The position numbers and the translations under genes were made by a program. Under the pieces are notes generated by a model. The model searched no databases. It was not told the DNA's origin and was given only the letters and a program-made list of their open reading frames with translations. This document shows positions 9,023 to 17,906 of a stretch of 64,000 nt of DNA, in pieces. This DNA is from Sphingosinicella sp. LHD-64. GTDB taxonomy: Bacteria; Pseudomonadota; Alphaproteobacteria; Sphingomonadales; Sphingomonadaceae. The stretch is taken from assembly GCF_031157375.1 (NCBI RefSeq), contig NZ_JAVIFV010000003.1, forward strand, positions 1,066,001-1,130,000, given 5' to 3'. Position 1 is the first letter of the stretch, and each line of letters begins with the position of its first letter.

Positions 9023-9432
9023 GCCGTGCGCCGGCGCACGGGCCGGTAGCTGGCGGTGATGAAGGTCAAAGCCTCCAGCCATTGTTCGATCGGTTGGCGT
9101 GCGGCCTGCTCCTCGCCGATCTCGACCTCGTCGAACCCACACTCGAGCGCAAAGGCGAACTGGTCCGGAATGAGATAGCCGGTCGCGCGCAGCGTGCCGC
9201 GATAGCCTTGTGTCCTGAGCGCACGGGCGATGCTGAAGCCGCGCCCGTCGCTGAACTTCGGGAACTCGATGGCGATCAGGTCGAGACGGTCCTGCACTGC
9301 GAGCAGCTCGGCCGCGGGAACGGTGTTCGTGATCAGAACGGCGCGTGCGTCGCCCGCCGGGTCGAACTCGACATAGGGGACGAGCGCCACCGCCGGTCCT
9401 GCCCTCCAGCCTTGGCGATCAAGCAGCAGCAC
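9019..9432 (-). CDS. DUF934 protein of the sulfite-reduction operon
   Basis: A 137-aa small protein of the DUF934 family, always found beside cysI/cysH in alpha- and betaproteobacteria; its biochemical role is not established. Recognised by ITNTVPAAELLAVQDRLDLIAIEFPKF-like blocks, the FSIARALRTQGYRG motif and GTLRATGYLIPDQFA. A GTG at 9432 preceded by GGAGG at about 6 nt is the likely start; it overlaps the end of cysI by 14 nt. The stop overlaps the cysH ATG, so translation is coupled on both sides. Confidence 0.88.
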   Translation of the reverse strand: MLLLDRQGWRAGPAVALVPYVEFDPAGDARAVLITNTVPAAELLAVQDRLDLIAIEFPKFSDGRGFSIARALRTQGYRGTLRATGYLIPDQFAFALECGFDEVEIGEEQAARQPIEQWLEALTFITASYRPVRRRTA

Positions 9433-11095
9433 GGATCGCCTCCGGCAACTGGAGGGCGGGCTTGAACGGATCGAGACCGACGCGGCGGACGGTGTCGATG
9501 AACGTCTCTCCGGGGCCGGTGCGCAGGCCCAGATAGACGTCGACGATCCGCTCGATCGCCGCCGGCACCTCGTCGCCGTCGATGCCGGGGCCGAGCCGTT
9601 CGCCCAGCGAGGCGCCCTCGCCCGGATCGCCGCCCAGCGTGATCTGGTAATTCTCGACACCCGCCTTATCGAGGCCGAGAATGCCGATCGAGCCGACATG
9701 ATGATGGCCGCACGCGTTGATGCAGCCCGAGATCTTGATCCCGAGCGGTCCGATCTCGCGCTGCCGTTCCGCGTCGGCGAAGACCTTGGAAATCTCCTGC
9801 GCGATCGGGATCGAGCGGGCGGTGGCGAGCTTGCAATAGTCCATGCCGGGGCAGGAGATGATGTCGGTGATGAGCCCGGCATTGGCCGTTTCCAGCCCCG
9901 CCTCGACCAGCGCCACCCAGACGGCCGGCACATCGTCCAGCTTCACATGCGGCAGCACCACGTTCTGGACGTGGGTGATCCGCAGCTCATCGAGCGAATA
10001 ACGCTCAGCAAGATCGGCGAGGGCACGCATCCGGTCCGACGTCAGGTCGCCCGGCGGCGCCCCGATCGGCTTGGCCGAGACGGTGATCGCGGTGTAGCCC
10101 GGCACCCTGTGCGGGAAGAGATTGGTCGCCGCGAACCGGTCGAACGCGGGGTCTTGCGCGCGGGCAGCATCGAACACGGCCGAGGCTGCGGGCAGTGTTT
10201 CATAGTCCGGTGGCGCGAAATAGGCGGCGATGCGTGCCACCTCTTCCAGATCGGCGTTGACGCTTGGCCCATCGAGCTTCGCAAATTCCTCCTCGACCCG
10301 GGCGATGAACGGCGCTGTGCCGATCTCGTGCACGAGGATCTTGATCCGTGCCTTGTACTTGTTGTCCCGCCTGCCCTCGAGATTGTAGACCCGCATGATC
10401 GCCTCGAGATAGGCGAGCAGGTCCGCCTTGGGCAGGAAGTCGCGGATCGTCTTGCCGATGAACGGCGTGCGCCCGAGGCCGCCGCCGACCAGGACCTTGT
10501 AGCCCAGCTCGCCGGCCTCGCTCCGGACGATGCGGATGCCGATGTCGTGGACGGCGACGGCGGCGCGGTCCTCGGCGGCGCCGGTGACCGCGATCTTGAA
10601 CTTGCGCGGCAGGAAGCTGAATTCCGGATGCAAGATCGACCATTGCCGGATCAGCTCGGCGGTCGGGCGCGGGTCCTCGATCTCGTCTGCGGCGACGCCG
10701 GCGAAATGGTCCGCGGTCACGTTGCGGATGCAATTGCCCGAGGTCTGGATCGCGTGCATGCCGACATCGGCCAGCGCATCGAGGATGTCGGGCGTGTCCT
10801 GCAGCTTGGGCCAGTTATACTGGATGTTCTGACGCGTCGTGAGATGGCCGAAGCCGCGGTCCCACTTGTCGGCGATCATCGCGAGCTGGCGCATCTGGCG
10901 CGAATCGAGCGTGCCGTAGGGGATGGCGACGCGCAGCATGTAAGCGTGGAGCTGCAAATAGAGGCCGTTCATCAGGCGGAGCGGGGTGAACTCCTCCTCG
11001 GTCAGCGAGCCGTCGAGCCGACGCCCAACCTGGGCGCGAAACTGCGCCGCGCGCTCGCGCACGATCCGCTCGTCGAACTCGTCATAGCGATACAT
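9419..11095 (-). CDS. cysI: Nitrite/sulfite reductase hemoprotein (CysI)
   Basis: A 558-aa siroheme/[4Fe-4S] reductase that performs the six-electron reduction of sulfite to sulfide. Two homologous halves are recognisable, with GHLTTRQNIQYNW and SGNCIRNVTADHF in the first and the cluster/siroheme cysteines Cys415, Cys421 (CPGMDYC), Cys458 and Cys462 (GCINACGHHHVG) in the second. In this alphaproteobacterial form no CysJ flavoprotein gene follows in the operon, so electrons may come from ferredoxin (inference). The ATG overlaps the DUF2849 stop by one base (TGATG). Confidence 0.94.
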   Translation of the reverse strand: MYRYDEFDERIVRERAAQFRAQVGRRLDGSLTEEEFTPLRLMNGLYLQLHAYMLRVAIPYGTLDSRQMRQLAMIADKWDRGFGHLTTRQNIQYNWPKLQDTPDILDALADVGMHAIQTSGNCIRNVTADHFAGVAADEIEDPRPTAELIRQWSILHPEFSFLPRKFKIAVTGAAEDRAAVAVHDIGIRIVRSEAGELGYKVLVGGGLGRTPFIGKTIRDFLPKADLLAYLEAIMRVYNLEGRRDNKYKARIKILVHEIGTAPFIARVEEEFAKLDGPSVNADLEEVARIAAYFAPPDYETLPAASAVFDAARAQDPAFDRFAATNLFPHRVPGYTAITVSAKPIGAPPGDLTSDRMRALADLAERYSLDELRITHVQNVVLPHVKLDDVPAVWVALVEAGLETANAGLITDIISCPGMDYCKLATARSIPIAQEISKVFADAERQREIGPLGIKISGCINACGHHHVGSIGILGLDKAGVENYQITLGGDPGEGASLGERLGPGIDGDEVPAAIERIVDVYLGLRTGPGETFIDTVRRVGLDPFKPALQLPEAIRAAA

Positions 11096-11403
11096 CAGAT
11101 CGCGCCCGCGAGCGCGAAGGTCGGGCCGATGACGCGGATCTTCTCGCGATAGTGCGACGGGACAGGTGCGCCCGCCGCATCGAGCGCGACGGTGATCAGA
11201 TAGGGCTCGACGATGTCCTGCTGGCTCACCGCAAGGACTGCGTCGAGCCGCGCTGCGCCGCCATCATCGACCGCGACCTCGGCGCCGCGGGGATCCGCCG
11301 TCCAGCCGTCACCGTCGAACCAGACGACTGCGCCGCTCAACAGGTCGTTGCCGGTCAGAACCAGCGGAAGCGCTGGCCTTTTGGAAGATTTTTGCTCGGA
11401 CAC
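11095..11403 (-). CDS. DUF2849 protein, first gene of the sulfate operon
   Basis: A 102-aa soluble protein matching the DUF2849 pattern: LTGNDLLSGAVVWFDGDGWT near the start and PVPSHYREKIRVIGPTF near the end. Function unknown; it regularly precedes cysI in alphaproteobacteria. The start is GTG at 11403 with GAGGGGAA about 6 nt upstream. The operon promoter should lie in 11404-11638, a 235-nt gap shared with the divergent gene, but no convincing -35/-10 pair or operator could be picked there. Confidence 0.85.
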   Translation of the reverse strand: MSEQKSSKRPALPLVLTGNDLLSGAVVWFDGDGWTADPRGAEVAVDDGGAARLDAVLAVSQQDIVEPYLITVALDAAGAPVPSHYREKIRVIGPTFALAGAI

Positions 11404-11638
11404 ATAAATTCCCCTCTGTTCGTCCAGTCAGGGACTGCAGCGCGTGGAGGGAAGGGCACATAGATAAGGCGGAGCAGCGCGCAACAGCCGCCGATGCAGA
11501 AAGCGTGGACCTTGCGGGGACGATTCGGAGTTTGGAAATTTCTGCCAATTCGACCAAATCGGTCGCAATCTCTCTCCCGGAACCCGCACGGCGGAATCAC
11601 GCTTTTCGGGGAAGGTGGGCCGACTCGGGAGAAGGAAA

Positions 11639-11971
11639 ATGTTCGTCGCGGTCTATTGGTGGCGGGTCCATCCGGGCAAGGAGGCGCAGTTCCGCGCGGC
11701 CTGGCGCCGCGGCATCGAGGCGATCACCCGCATCTACGGCAGCCACGGCTCGCGCCTCCACCAGGATCGGGACGGGCGCTTCGTCGGCTATGCCGAATGG
11801 CCGGACGAGGCGACCTGGCAGAAGGCCTATGATGCAAAGATGGTCTATGACGATCCCGAAACCCGCGCCATGTTTGTCGACGCGGTCGCCGAAACGCCGC
11901 CGGGCAACGCGCCGGTGTTCACGATGACGGTGACGGACGACATGCTGACGCAAAGAAAGGGAGGGGCATGA
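11639..11971 (+). CDS. Antibiotic-biosynthesis-monooxygenase (ABM)-like small protein
   Basis: A 110-aa ferredoxin-like-fold protein. The pattern FVAVYWWRVHPGKEAQFRAAW at the N-terminus and GRFVGYAEWPDEATWQKAY in the middle fit the dimeric ABM / heme-degrading-like superfamily, whose members include monooxygenases and simple ligand-binding proteins; the substrate cannot be told. The ATG at 11639 follows GAGAAGGA. It overlaps the next gene by ATGA, so the two are co-translated. It is divergent from the cys operon. Confidence 0.72.
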   Translation: MFVAVYWWRVHPGKEAQFRAAWRRGIEAITRIYGSHGSRLHQDRDGRFVGYAEWPDEATWQKAYDAKMVYDDPETRAMFVDAVAETPPGNAPVFTMTVTDDMLTQRKGGA

Positions 11972-13710
11972 GGAGATTTTCGGGACGCCTGCTGGCTGCC
12001 GCGGCGGCGCTGTCGGTCGCCGGTGCGGCGGCTGGGCAGGGCGCACCGGCCGGCGCCGACGCCGCGCTGGACGCGCTTGCCGACCGGCTGGTGCAGCTGC
12101 TGGTCGCCTACGATCCGACCCAGGCCTATTCGATCGGCGTTCCGGCGCCCGATCATCGCCGCTGGCCCGATCGAAGACCGGAGGCAGTCGCGGCGTACGA
12201 GCGCGCCTCCGACGAGATTCTCGACGCGCTGCGCGGCATCGACCCGGCCCGCCTCTCGACCGCCAACCGCTTCGTCCATGCCGGCATGGTGGAGCGGCTC
12301 GACGCCAACCGCGCCGAGCGGGTCTGCCGCTTCGACCTGTGGGCGGTGAATCATATGGGCGGCTGGCATCTCGGCCTCGCCGAGGTGGCGCGGGACCAGC
12401 CGGTCGCCACCGCCGACGAACGCGCGCAGGCGATCGAGCGCTGGTCGACGCTCCCGGCGATGATCGACCAGGAGATCGCCAACGCCCGCACCGGCCTCGC
12501 CCAAGGCTATTCCGCGCCCAAGGCGGTGGTGGCGCGGGTGATCCGGCAGATCGACGGCATCCTCGCCGCCCGGCCCGAGAGCCTGCCCTTCTACGCGCCG
12601 GCGGAGCGGGCCGACGATCTCGCGTTCAAGACCAGATTGCGGGAGGTTCTGGCGGGGCCGGTCCATGAGGCCTTTGGCCGCTATCGCCGGTTCCTGGGCG
12701 ACGACTATCTGCCGCGCGCCCGCGAAGCGCTCGGCGTCTCGGCCAACCCGGACGGCACCGAATGCTATCGCGCCTCGCTCAGGAGCTACACGACGCTCGA
12801 CCGGTCGCCCGAGGCGGTGTTCAACCTCGGCCGCGAGACCGTCAACGGCAATCAGGAACGCGTGCGCGCGCTCGGCCGCGAGGCGTTCGGCACCGACGAT
12901 CCCGGCCAGATCGTCCAGCGCATCCCGGCGGCGCCGGACAACCGCTTTACGTCGGAGGACGAGCTGATCGCCTTCTCCCGCGCGGCCGTCGTCCGCGCCC
13001 GCGCGCGCACCGCGCGGCTGTTCCTGGAAATGCCCGCGCAGGAGATAAGGGTGGAGCCGTTCCATGCCTATCGGCGCGGCTCGGGCGGCAGCTCCTATTA
13101 CGAGCTGCAGATCGATCCGGCCCTGCCGGCCTTCTACCGGATCAACAGCGAGGTCTGGGCCAACGAGACGCGCGGCACCGCCGAGATCACCGCGGTGCAC
13201 GAGAGCTATCCCGGCCATCACATGCAGATCAGCCTGGCCGCCCAGACCTCGACCCGGCCGATCTCGAAATTGCTGTTCAACTCGGCCTTTATCGAGGGCT
13301 GGGGCCGCTATTCGGAAGCGCTGGCCGAAGAGGCGGGGATCTACGAGACGCGCTATGCGCCGATGACACGGCGGCTGTGGCCGGCGCGCGGCATGGTCGT
13401 CGATCCCGGCCTCCACGTCATGGGCTGGACACGCCAGCAGGTGATCGACTTCATCCGCGCCTCGGGCCGCTTCCCGGGCGCCGAAGCCGACGATCTGGTC
13501 GACCGGATCGCGATCCTGCCCGGCCAGCTCACCGCCTATGATTCCGGCGGGCTCGAGATCATGGCGCTGCGGCGGGAGGCCGAAGAGGCGCTCGGGCCGC
13601 GTTTCGACGTCAGGCAGTTCCACCAGCGCGTGCTGGAGAACGGCACCGTGCCGCTCGGGGCGCTGCGCGACCATGTCCGCGCCTGGATCGCAGCGCAGCG
13701 GGCTCAGTAA
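11968..13710 (+). CDS. Secreted DUF885 metallopeptidase-like protein
   Basis: A 580-aa protein with a Sec signal peptide (LLAAAAALSVAGAAAGQG). DUF885 proteins are distant zinc-peptidase-like enzymes. The HESYPGHH motif at about 411-418 supplies the HExxxGH-type zinc-binding and catalytic residues, and FIEGWGRYSEALAEE near 440-455 gives the expected downstream glutamate region. Likely a periplasmic carboxypeptidase-like enzyme; substrate unknown. The start overlaps the upstream gene stop (ATGA), and the last 7 nt overlap the convergent tamB end. Confidence 0.87.
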   Translation: MRRFSGRLLAAAAALSVAGAAAGQGAPAGADAALDALADRLVQLLVAYDPTQAYSIGVPAPDHRRWPDRRPEAVAAYERASDEILDALRGIDPARLSTANRFVHAGMVERLDANRAERVCRFDLWAVNHMGGWHLGLAEVARDQPVATADERAQAIERWSTLPAMIDQEIANARTGLAQGYSAPKAVVARVIRQIDGILAARPESLPFYAPAERADDLAFKTRLREVLAGPVHEAFGRYRRFLGDDYLPRAREALGVSANPDGTECYRASLRSYTTLDRSPEAVFNLGRETVNGNQERVRALGREAFGTDDPGQIVQRIPAAPDNRFTSEDELIAFSRAAVVRARARTARLFLEMPAQEIRVEPFHAYRRGSGGSSYYELQIDPALPAFYRINSEVWANETRGTAEITAVHESYPGHHMQISLAAQTSTRPISKLLFNSAFIEGWGRYSEALAEEAGIYETRYAPMTRRLWPARGMVVDPGLHVMGWTRQQVIDFIRASGRFPGAEADDLVDRIAILPGQLTAYDSGGLEIMALRREAEEALGPRFDVRQFHQRVLENGTVPLGALRDHVRAWIAAQRAQ

Positions 13711-16700
13711 TCGCGCGAGTAGCGCAGGCTCACATTGTTGCCGCTGTTCGAGCCGAACCGCGAGAGCAGGCTCAGCACGCGGCTCAGCGAGATCTCGACC
13801 TGGGTCGCGGTGAAGCCCTTCGTGTCGGTGACGATCTCCACATAGATGTCGTCGGACAGGTACATGCCGGCGGCGACCGCGGTGCCGCGACCGGTGGTCT
13901 CGTCGGCGCCGAGCACGCGGATGCGGTCGATGCCGGTCGCCGAGCGGAGCTGGCCGAGCGGGTTCATCCCGCCGCCGCCGCCGCGCAACGCGTTCAACGA
14001 CGCGGCGAGCTGGACGGCCTGGAGGGCGGAAATCTCGGTCACCGAGCTGCCGAACAGGATGCGCGAGACGATCTCGTCCTGCGGCAGGTTCGGGGTCGAG
14101 GTGAAGGCAATCTGCGGATTGTAGGCGCTGCCCGCCACGCTGATGCCGACCTCGACATCGTCGATGTCCGACGTCGCCTCGATGTCGATGCGCGGATTGG
14201 GCGGTCGCTCGCCGGCGAAGGCGATGTTGCCGCGCTGCAGCTCGAAGCGCCGGCCGGCGAGGCTCAAAGTACCGCGGATCATCTCGAGATTGCCGGTGAT
14301 CGTCGGCGTCGCGCTGGTGCCGCCGACCCTGAGGTCGGTCGACCATTCGGATTCGAGGCCCATGCCGGAGACGAACACGCGGTTGTCGGCGCGCACCCTG
14401 AGGTCGAGCTGCCAGATGCTCGGCACGCCGGCCTCGGCCTGGTCCCGCTGGCCGGGCGGGCGGATCGGCTCGCCGCGGCGGCGGACGCCGGCAAGCTCGC
14501 GCACCTCGCTCGATCCCTGCCGGACGAATTCGTAGCGGACTTCGCCCAGCTCCATCTCGCCGGAGATGCGGGCGCCGCCGGCGCCGTTGGTGATCGCGAT
14601 GTTGCCCGTCGCCCGCGCGCCGAGATCGTCGCCGCGGGCGAGCTGGGCGTTCTGGAACTGCAGCCGGAGGTCGATCGGGAAGCCCTCGGCGGCGGAGAGG
14701 CCGATCGCGCCGCTGCCGCTGATCGTGCCTTCGCCGGCGCGACCGGTAAGCTGGCGGACCTGAAGGCGGTTGGCGTTGAAACGCGCCTGCACCGCAAGAT
14801 TGGTGATCCGCGTCCCGTAGTCGCCATTGACGTAGGTCAGGTTGTCGGCGCGGATCAGCCCGAAGAAGCGCGGGTCGTCGACGGTGCCGCGGACATCGGC
14901 GGCGATCGCGACCGGGCCGGTGAGCTGATGCCCGGTCAGGTTGGCGAAGGACATCGGCACGTCGGCGGGGCCGTTGTAGCGGATGCCCCCGGTCACCGGC
15001 GCGCCGGCCAGCCGTTCGGTCCAGCTGCCCGATCCGGTCGGCTGGAGCTGGGTCTGGACACGCCCGATCACGGTGCCGCCGCGCCGGATCACGCCGGCGA
15101 GCCGCGCGGCGTCGCTGCGCAGGCTGCCGGCGAGCGCGAGATTCACGGGGACGGAGCGGACGGCGATTCCCGTCCGGGTGAAGTTCTCGATGTTGAGGCG
15201 CATCTCGGCGCGGGGGAAGCCGCCGCCGGCCGGCTGCGCGAAATCGAGGCTGCCGGTGGCGCGCCCGCCGATCCCGAGCTCGGGCGAGAAGGCGTTGAGG
15301 ATCGACAGATCGAGGCTGTCGAGCCGCGACTGGAGGACGAGATCGTCGCCATAGCGGCCGGCGAGCCTCAGGCGCCCCTGCTGCAGCGCGACCGTGACCG
15401 GGGCAAGGCGCCAGCCGTCGCCGTCGCGCGTGATCTCGGCCGGCTGGGCGAAGCGGAACGGGATCGCGTTGACCTCGCCCTGGAGCGCGGCGCGGATCAC
15501 GTCCGGCGCGAGTGCGACATTGGCGGCGACGCGGAACGGCACGCCGCGGCGGCCTTCGGCAAGCAGCTGCGCCTGGCCGCTGCCGCCGCGATAGTTGATC
15601 CGGATGCGCGCACGGGCGACCTGGAGATCGCCGCTGCTGAGCCCGGCGAGCTGGGCGTCGCCGACGACCGACGGTGCATCGGGATAGAGGATCACGGTGG
15701 CCTGGACGACGCCGCGCTGGATCAGGATCGGCACGTCGCCGGGCGTGCGGGCGCCATTGGCGTTGGCGGCGATGTCGATCCGCTGGTAGCGGCCCTCGGC
15801 ACCGAGCCGCACCGTCCCATCGAGCCCCTGCCCGGCCATGGTCAGCGTGCCGACGAACGGCCCCGCCGGCGACTGCTGGATACGGCCGGCGAAGTCGATC
15901 CCGGCGAAGGTCAGACGGTTGACCGCGATGGTGAGCGGCCCGCGATTGCTGAGGATCAGCACGTCGGCGGTGAAGGGGCCATAGGCCGACTGGCCGGACG
16001 CCTGGATCGCCCAGCCGCCCGCGGTGGCCCGCACCGTCGCCTCGACCTCGCGGAGGCCCACGCCGAAACCAGGGTTCGCCGCATTCAGCCGCACCTGCGG
16101 CGCGCCGGCCGTGCCGGTCACATGAACGACCAGCGGCCCGTACGTATTGCTGACCCCGGCGAGACGCAGATCGAGTGCACCGTTCGGGCGATAGGTGCCG
16201 CCGCCGGAGGTCACCCGGAGCAGGGGCGACGTGAGCCGGACATTGTCGACGCGAATCAGTCCGGAGGGCTCCATCACGACGTTGGCGGTCGCGGTCATCA
16301 CGCCGCCGAGCAGATCGGCCACCGTCGCATTGTCGATCCGCCGGCTGCGCGCAGCGACGCGGCCGCGCAGGCCGAAGCCGGCCGACGTGCTGGTCATGTC
16401 GAGATCGGTGTTGATGTCGAACAGGCCGACGCCATCGACCGCGTAGTTATTCACCCGCCCCTGGACGGCGGCGAGGTAACGGCCGGTGGCGAGATCGAAG
16501 GCGATGGCGAGCCGTGCGTCGATCCGGTCGGCGCGCACGCGCAGATTGTCGGAGACGATCCGTGTCCCCTCGACGCCGAGATCGCCGTTCAGCGTGACGT
16601 TGGCAATCGGACCGCCGGCGACCGCGTCGAAGCCGGTAATGCGGGCGGCGCGCGCCGAGACCGGTACGATGATGTCCTCCGCACGCACCCGTGCGCTGCC

Positions 16701-17906
16701 GACCGCGCGCAACCCTTCGACCGTGGTCGTGCCGAAGGTGAGCCGCGCGGCGCGCAGATCGTAGGCGACACTGGGCGTCGCGAACGGGCCGTTGAGGATC
16801 AGCGCGATCTGCGCATCGCGGCCGCTGAGATTGGGGGCGATCGCACCGGGCTCGAGCAGGCGGGCGGCGACGTTGAGCCCTTCGAACCGGTTCTGGCCGA
16901 GATCGACGCGGCCTTGCGCGGCCACCGCCAACGCACGGCTGCCAAGGCGCAGCCGCAGGTCCGCACGGCGGTTCTCGAAGGTGGTGACGAGATTGACGCG
17001 CGTGACCGGGCCGGCGAGCCGCTCGACCGGTCCTTCCATCAGCAGACCGGGCCGCACCGGTCCTTCGACAGTGAAGGTGCCGTCGCGGGCGCCGAGGTGG
17101 AGGTCGGCCAGCGCCTGGCCGCCCAGCGCCGCCTGGGCGCGGCCCTGCCAGTTCGCCCAGTCGCCGCGGCCCTCGATCCGCGCCGCGACGTCCTGGTCCA
17201 GCCCCGCGAGGCCGGCGATGAAGCCATCGCGAGGCCCGCGTGCGGCCAGCGCGATGTTCAACCGGTTCGCCTCCGGCACCGCATCGAGCCGCAGCACCAG
17301 CCGGTCGCCGCCGGGCAGGCCGGGCGCGGCGACGGCGGCGAGGTTCAGCGCGACCTCGGCGCGCCCGTCGGCGATCTTCGTTCGGCCGTCGAGCGTCAGA
17401 AGGTGGCGCCGGCCGGTGACCGGCGGATCGACGAGCAGGCGGCCGACGCTCAGCCGGCCGATGTCGATATCGATGTCGGGCAGCAGCGGCGCATTCGGGT
17501 CGCCCGGGCGCAGCGCCGGCAGGCGGGAGAGTCGCGCCTGCGGCACGACCAGCGACTGGATGTCGATATGGTTGCGCAGATAGGCGAGCGGTCGATAGTC
17601 GAGCTCCGCCCGGTCGGCGCGGAAGAAGACACCCTGCGGGTCACTGAGCGCGAGCCCATGCAGCGTTATCTCAGAGAAGATCGAGCCGTCGATCCGGTCG
17701 ATATGGACCTGGAGGCCCGACGCCATCTCGATCGCGTTGACCTGACGGACGATGTAGCGGCGGCCGGCATCGCTGTTCAGCCAGAGGACGAAGGCACCGG
17801 CGAGGATGACCAGTGCGAGGAGGGCGATGCCGGCCCATTTCGCGATCGTGACCGCCGGGTGACGCCGGGACGGCGGCGGTGCCTCGACGGGGCGATCATC
17901 CGACAT
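13704..17906 (-). CDS. tamB: Translocation and assembly module inner-membrane protein TamB
   Basis: A 1400-aa AsmA-like bridge protein linking inner and outer membranes, working with TamA in outer-membrane protein insertion and lipid transport. One N-terminal membrane anchor (about 24-46, WAGIALLALVILAGAFVLWL) is followed by about 1000 residues of repeating beta-strand taco repeats, and the C-terminal DUF490 domain near 1050-1400 (LDLRVRADNRVFVSGMGL, GNLEMIRGTLSLAGRRF, PEDEIVSRILFG-like PQDEIVSRILFG). The ATG overlaps the tamA stop by one base. The long open frame on the opposite strand is a shadow. Confidence 0.94.
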   Translation of the reverse strand: MSDDRPVEAPPPSRRHPAVTIAKWAGIALLALVILAGAFVLWLNSDAGRRYIVRQVNAIEMASGLQVHIDRIDGSIFSEITLHGLALSDPQGVFFRADRAELDYRPLAYLRNHIDIQSLVVPQARLSRLPALRPGDPNAPLLPDIDIDIGRLSVGRLLVDPPVTGRRHLLTLDGRTKIADGRAEVALNLAAVAAPGLPGGDRLVLRLDAVPEANRLNIALAARGPRDGFIAGLAGLDQDVAARIEGRGDWANWQGRAQAALGGQALADLHLGARDGTFTVEGPVRPGLLMEGPVERLAGPVTRVNLVTTFENRRADLRLRLGSRALAVAAQGRVDLGQNRFEGLNVAARLLEPGAIAPNLSGRDAQIALILNGPFATPSVAYDLRAARLTFGTTTVEGLRAVGSARVRAEDIIVPVSARAARITGFDAVAGGPIANVTLNGDLGVEGTRIVSDNLRVRADRIDARLAIAFDLATGRYLAAVQGRVNNYAVDGVGLFDINTDLDMTSTSAGFGLRGRVAARSRRIDNATVADLLGGVMTATANVVMEPSGLIRVDNVRLTSPLLRVTSGGGTYRPNGALDLRLAGVSNTYGPLVVHVTGTAGAPQVRLNAANPGFGVGLREVEATVRATAGGWAIQASGQSAYGPFTADVLILSNRGPLTIAVNRLTFAGIDFAGRIQQSPAGPFVGTLTMAGQGLDGTVRLGAEGRYQRIDIAANANGARTPGDVPILIQRGVVQATVILYPDAPSVVGDAQLAGLSSGDLQVARARIRINYRGGSGQAQLLAEGRRGVPFRVAANVALAPDVIRAALQGEVNAIPFRFAQPAEITRDGDGWRLAPVTVALQQGRLRLAGRYGDDLVLQSRLDSLDLSILNAFSPELGIGGRATGSLDFAQPAGGGFPRAEMRLNIENFTRTGIAVRSVPVNLALAGSLRSDAARLAGVIRRGGTVIGRVQTQLQPTGSGSWTERLAGAPVTGGIRYNGPADVPMSFANLTGHQLTGPVAIAADVRGTVDDPRFFGLIRADNLTYVNGDYGTRITNLAVQARFNANRLQVRQLTGRAGEGTISGSGAIGLSAAEGFPIDLRLQFQNAQLARGDDLGARATGNIAITNGAGGARISGEMELGEVRYEFVRQGSSEVRELAGVRRRGEPIRPPGQRDQAEAGVPSIWQLDLRVRADNRVFVSGMGLESEWSTDLRVGGTSATPTITGNLEMIRGTLSLAGRRFELQRGNIAFAGERPPNPRIDIEATSDIDDVEVGISVAGSAYNPQIAFTSTPNLPQDEIVSRILFGSSVTEISALQAVQLAASLNALRGGGGGMNPLGQLRSATGIDRIRVLGADETTGRGTAVAAGMYLSDDIYVEIVTDTKGFTATQVEISLSRVLSLLSRFGSNSGNNVSLRYSRDY

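Noticed and set aside
11404-11638. Riboswitch or CysB-like operator upstream of the sulfate operon
   Set aside because: No conserved riboswitch core or clear inverted repeat could be defined in this 235-nt gap by eye.
11845-14346. 833-residue open frame on the - strand
   Set aside because: Overlaps DUF885 antisense and then tamB in another frame; neither part resembles a protein family.
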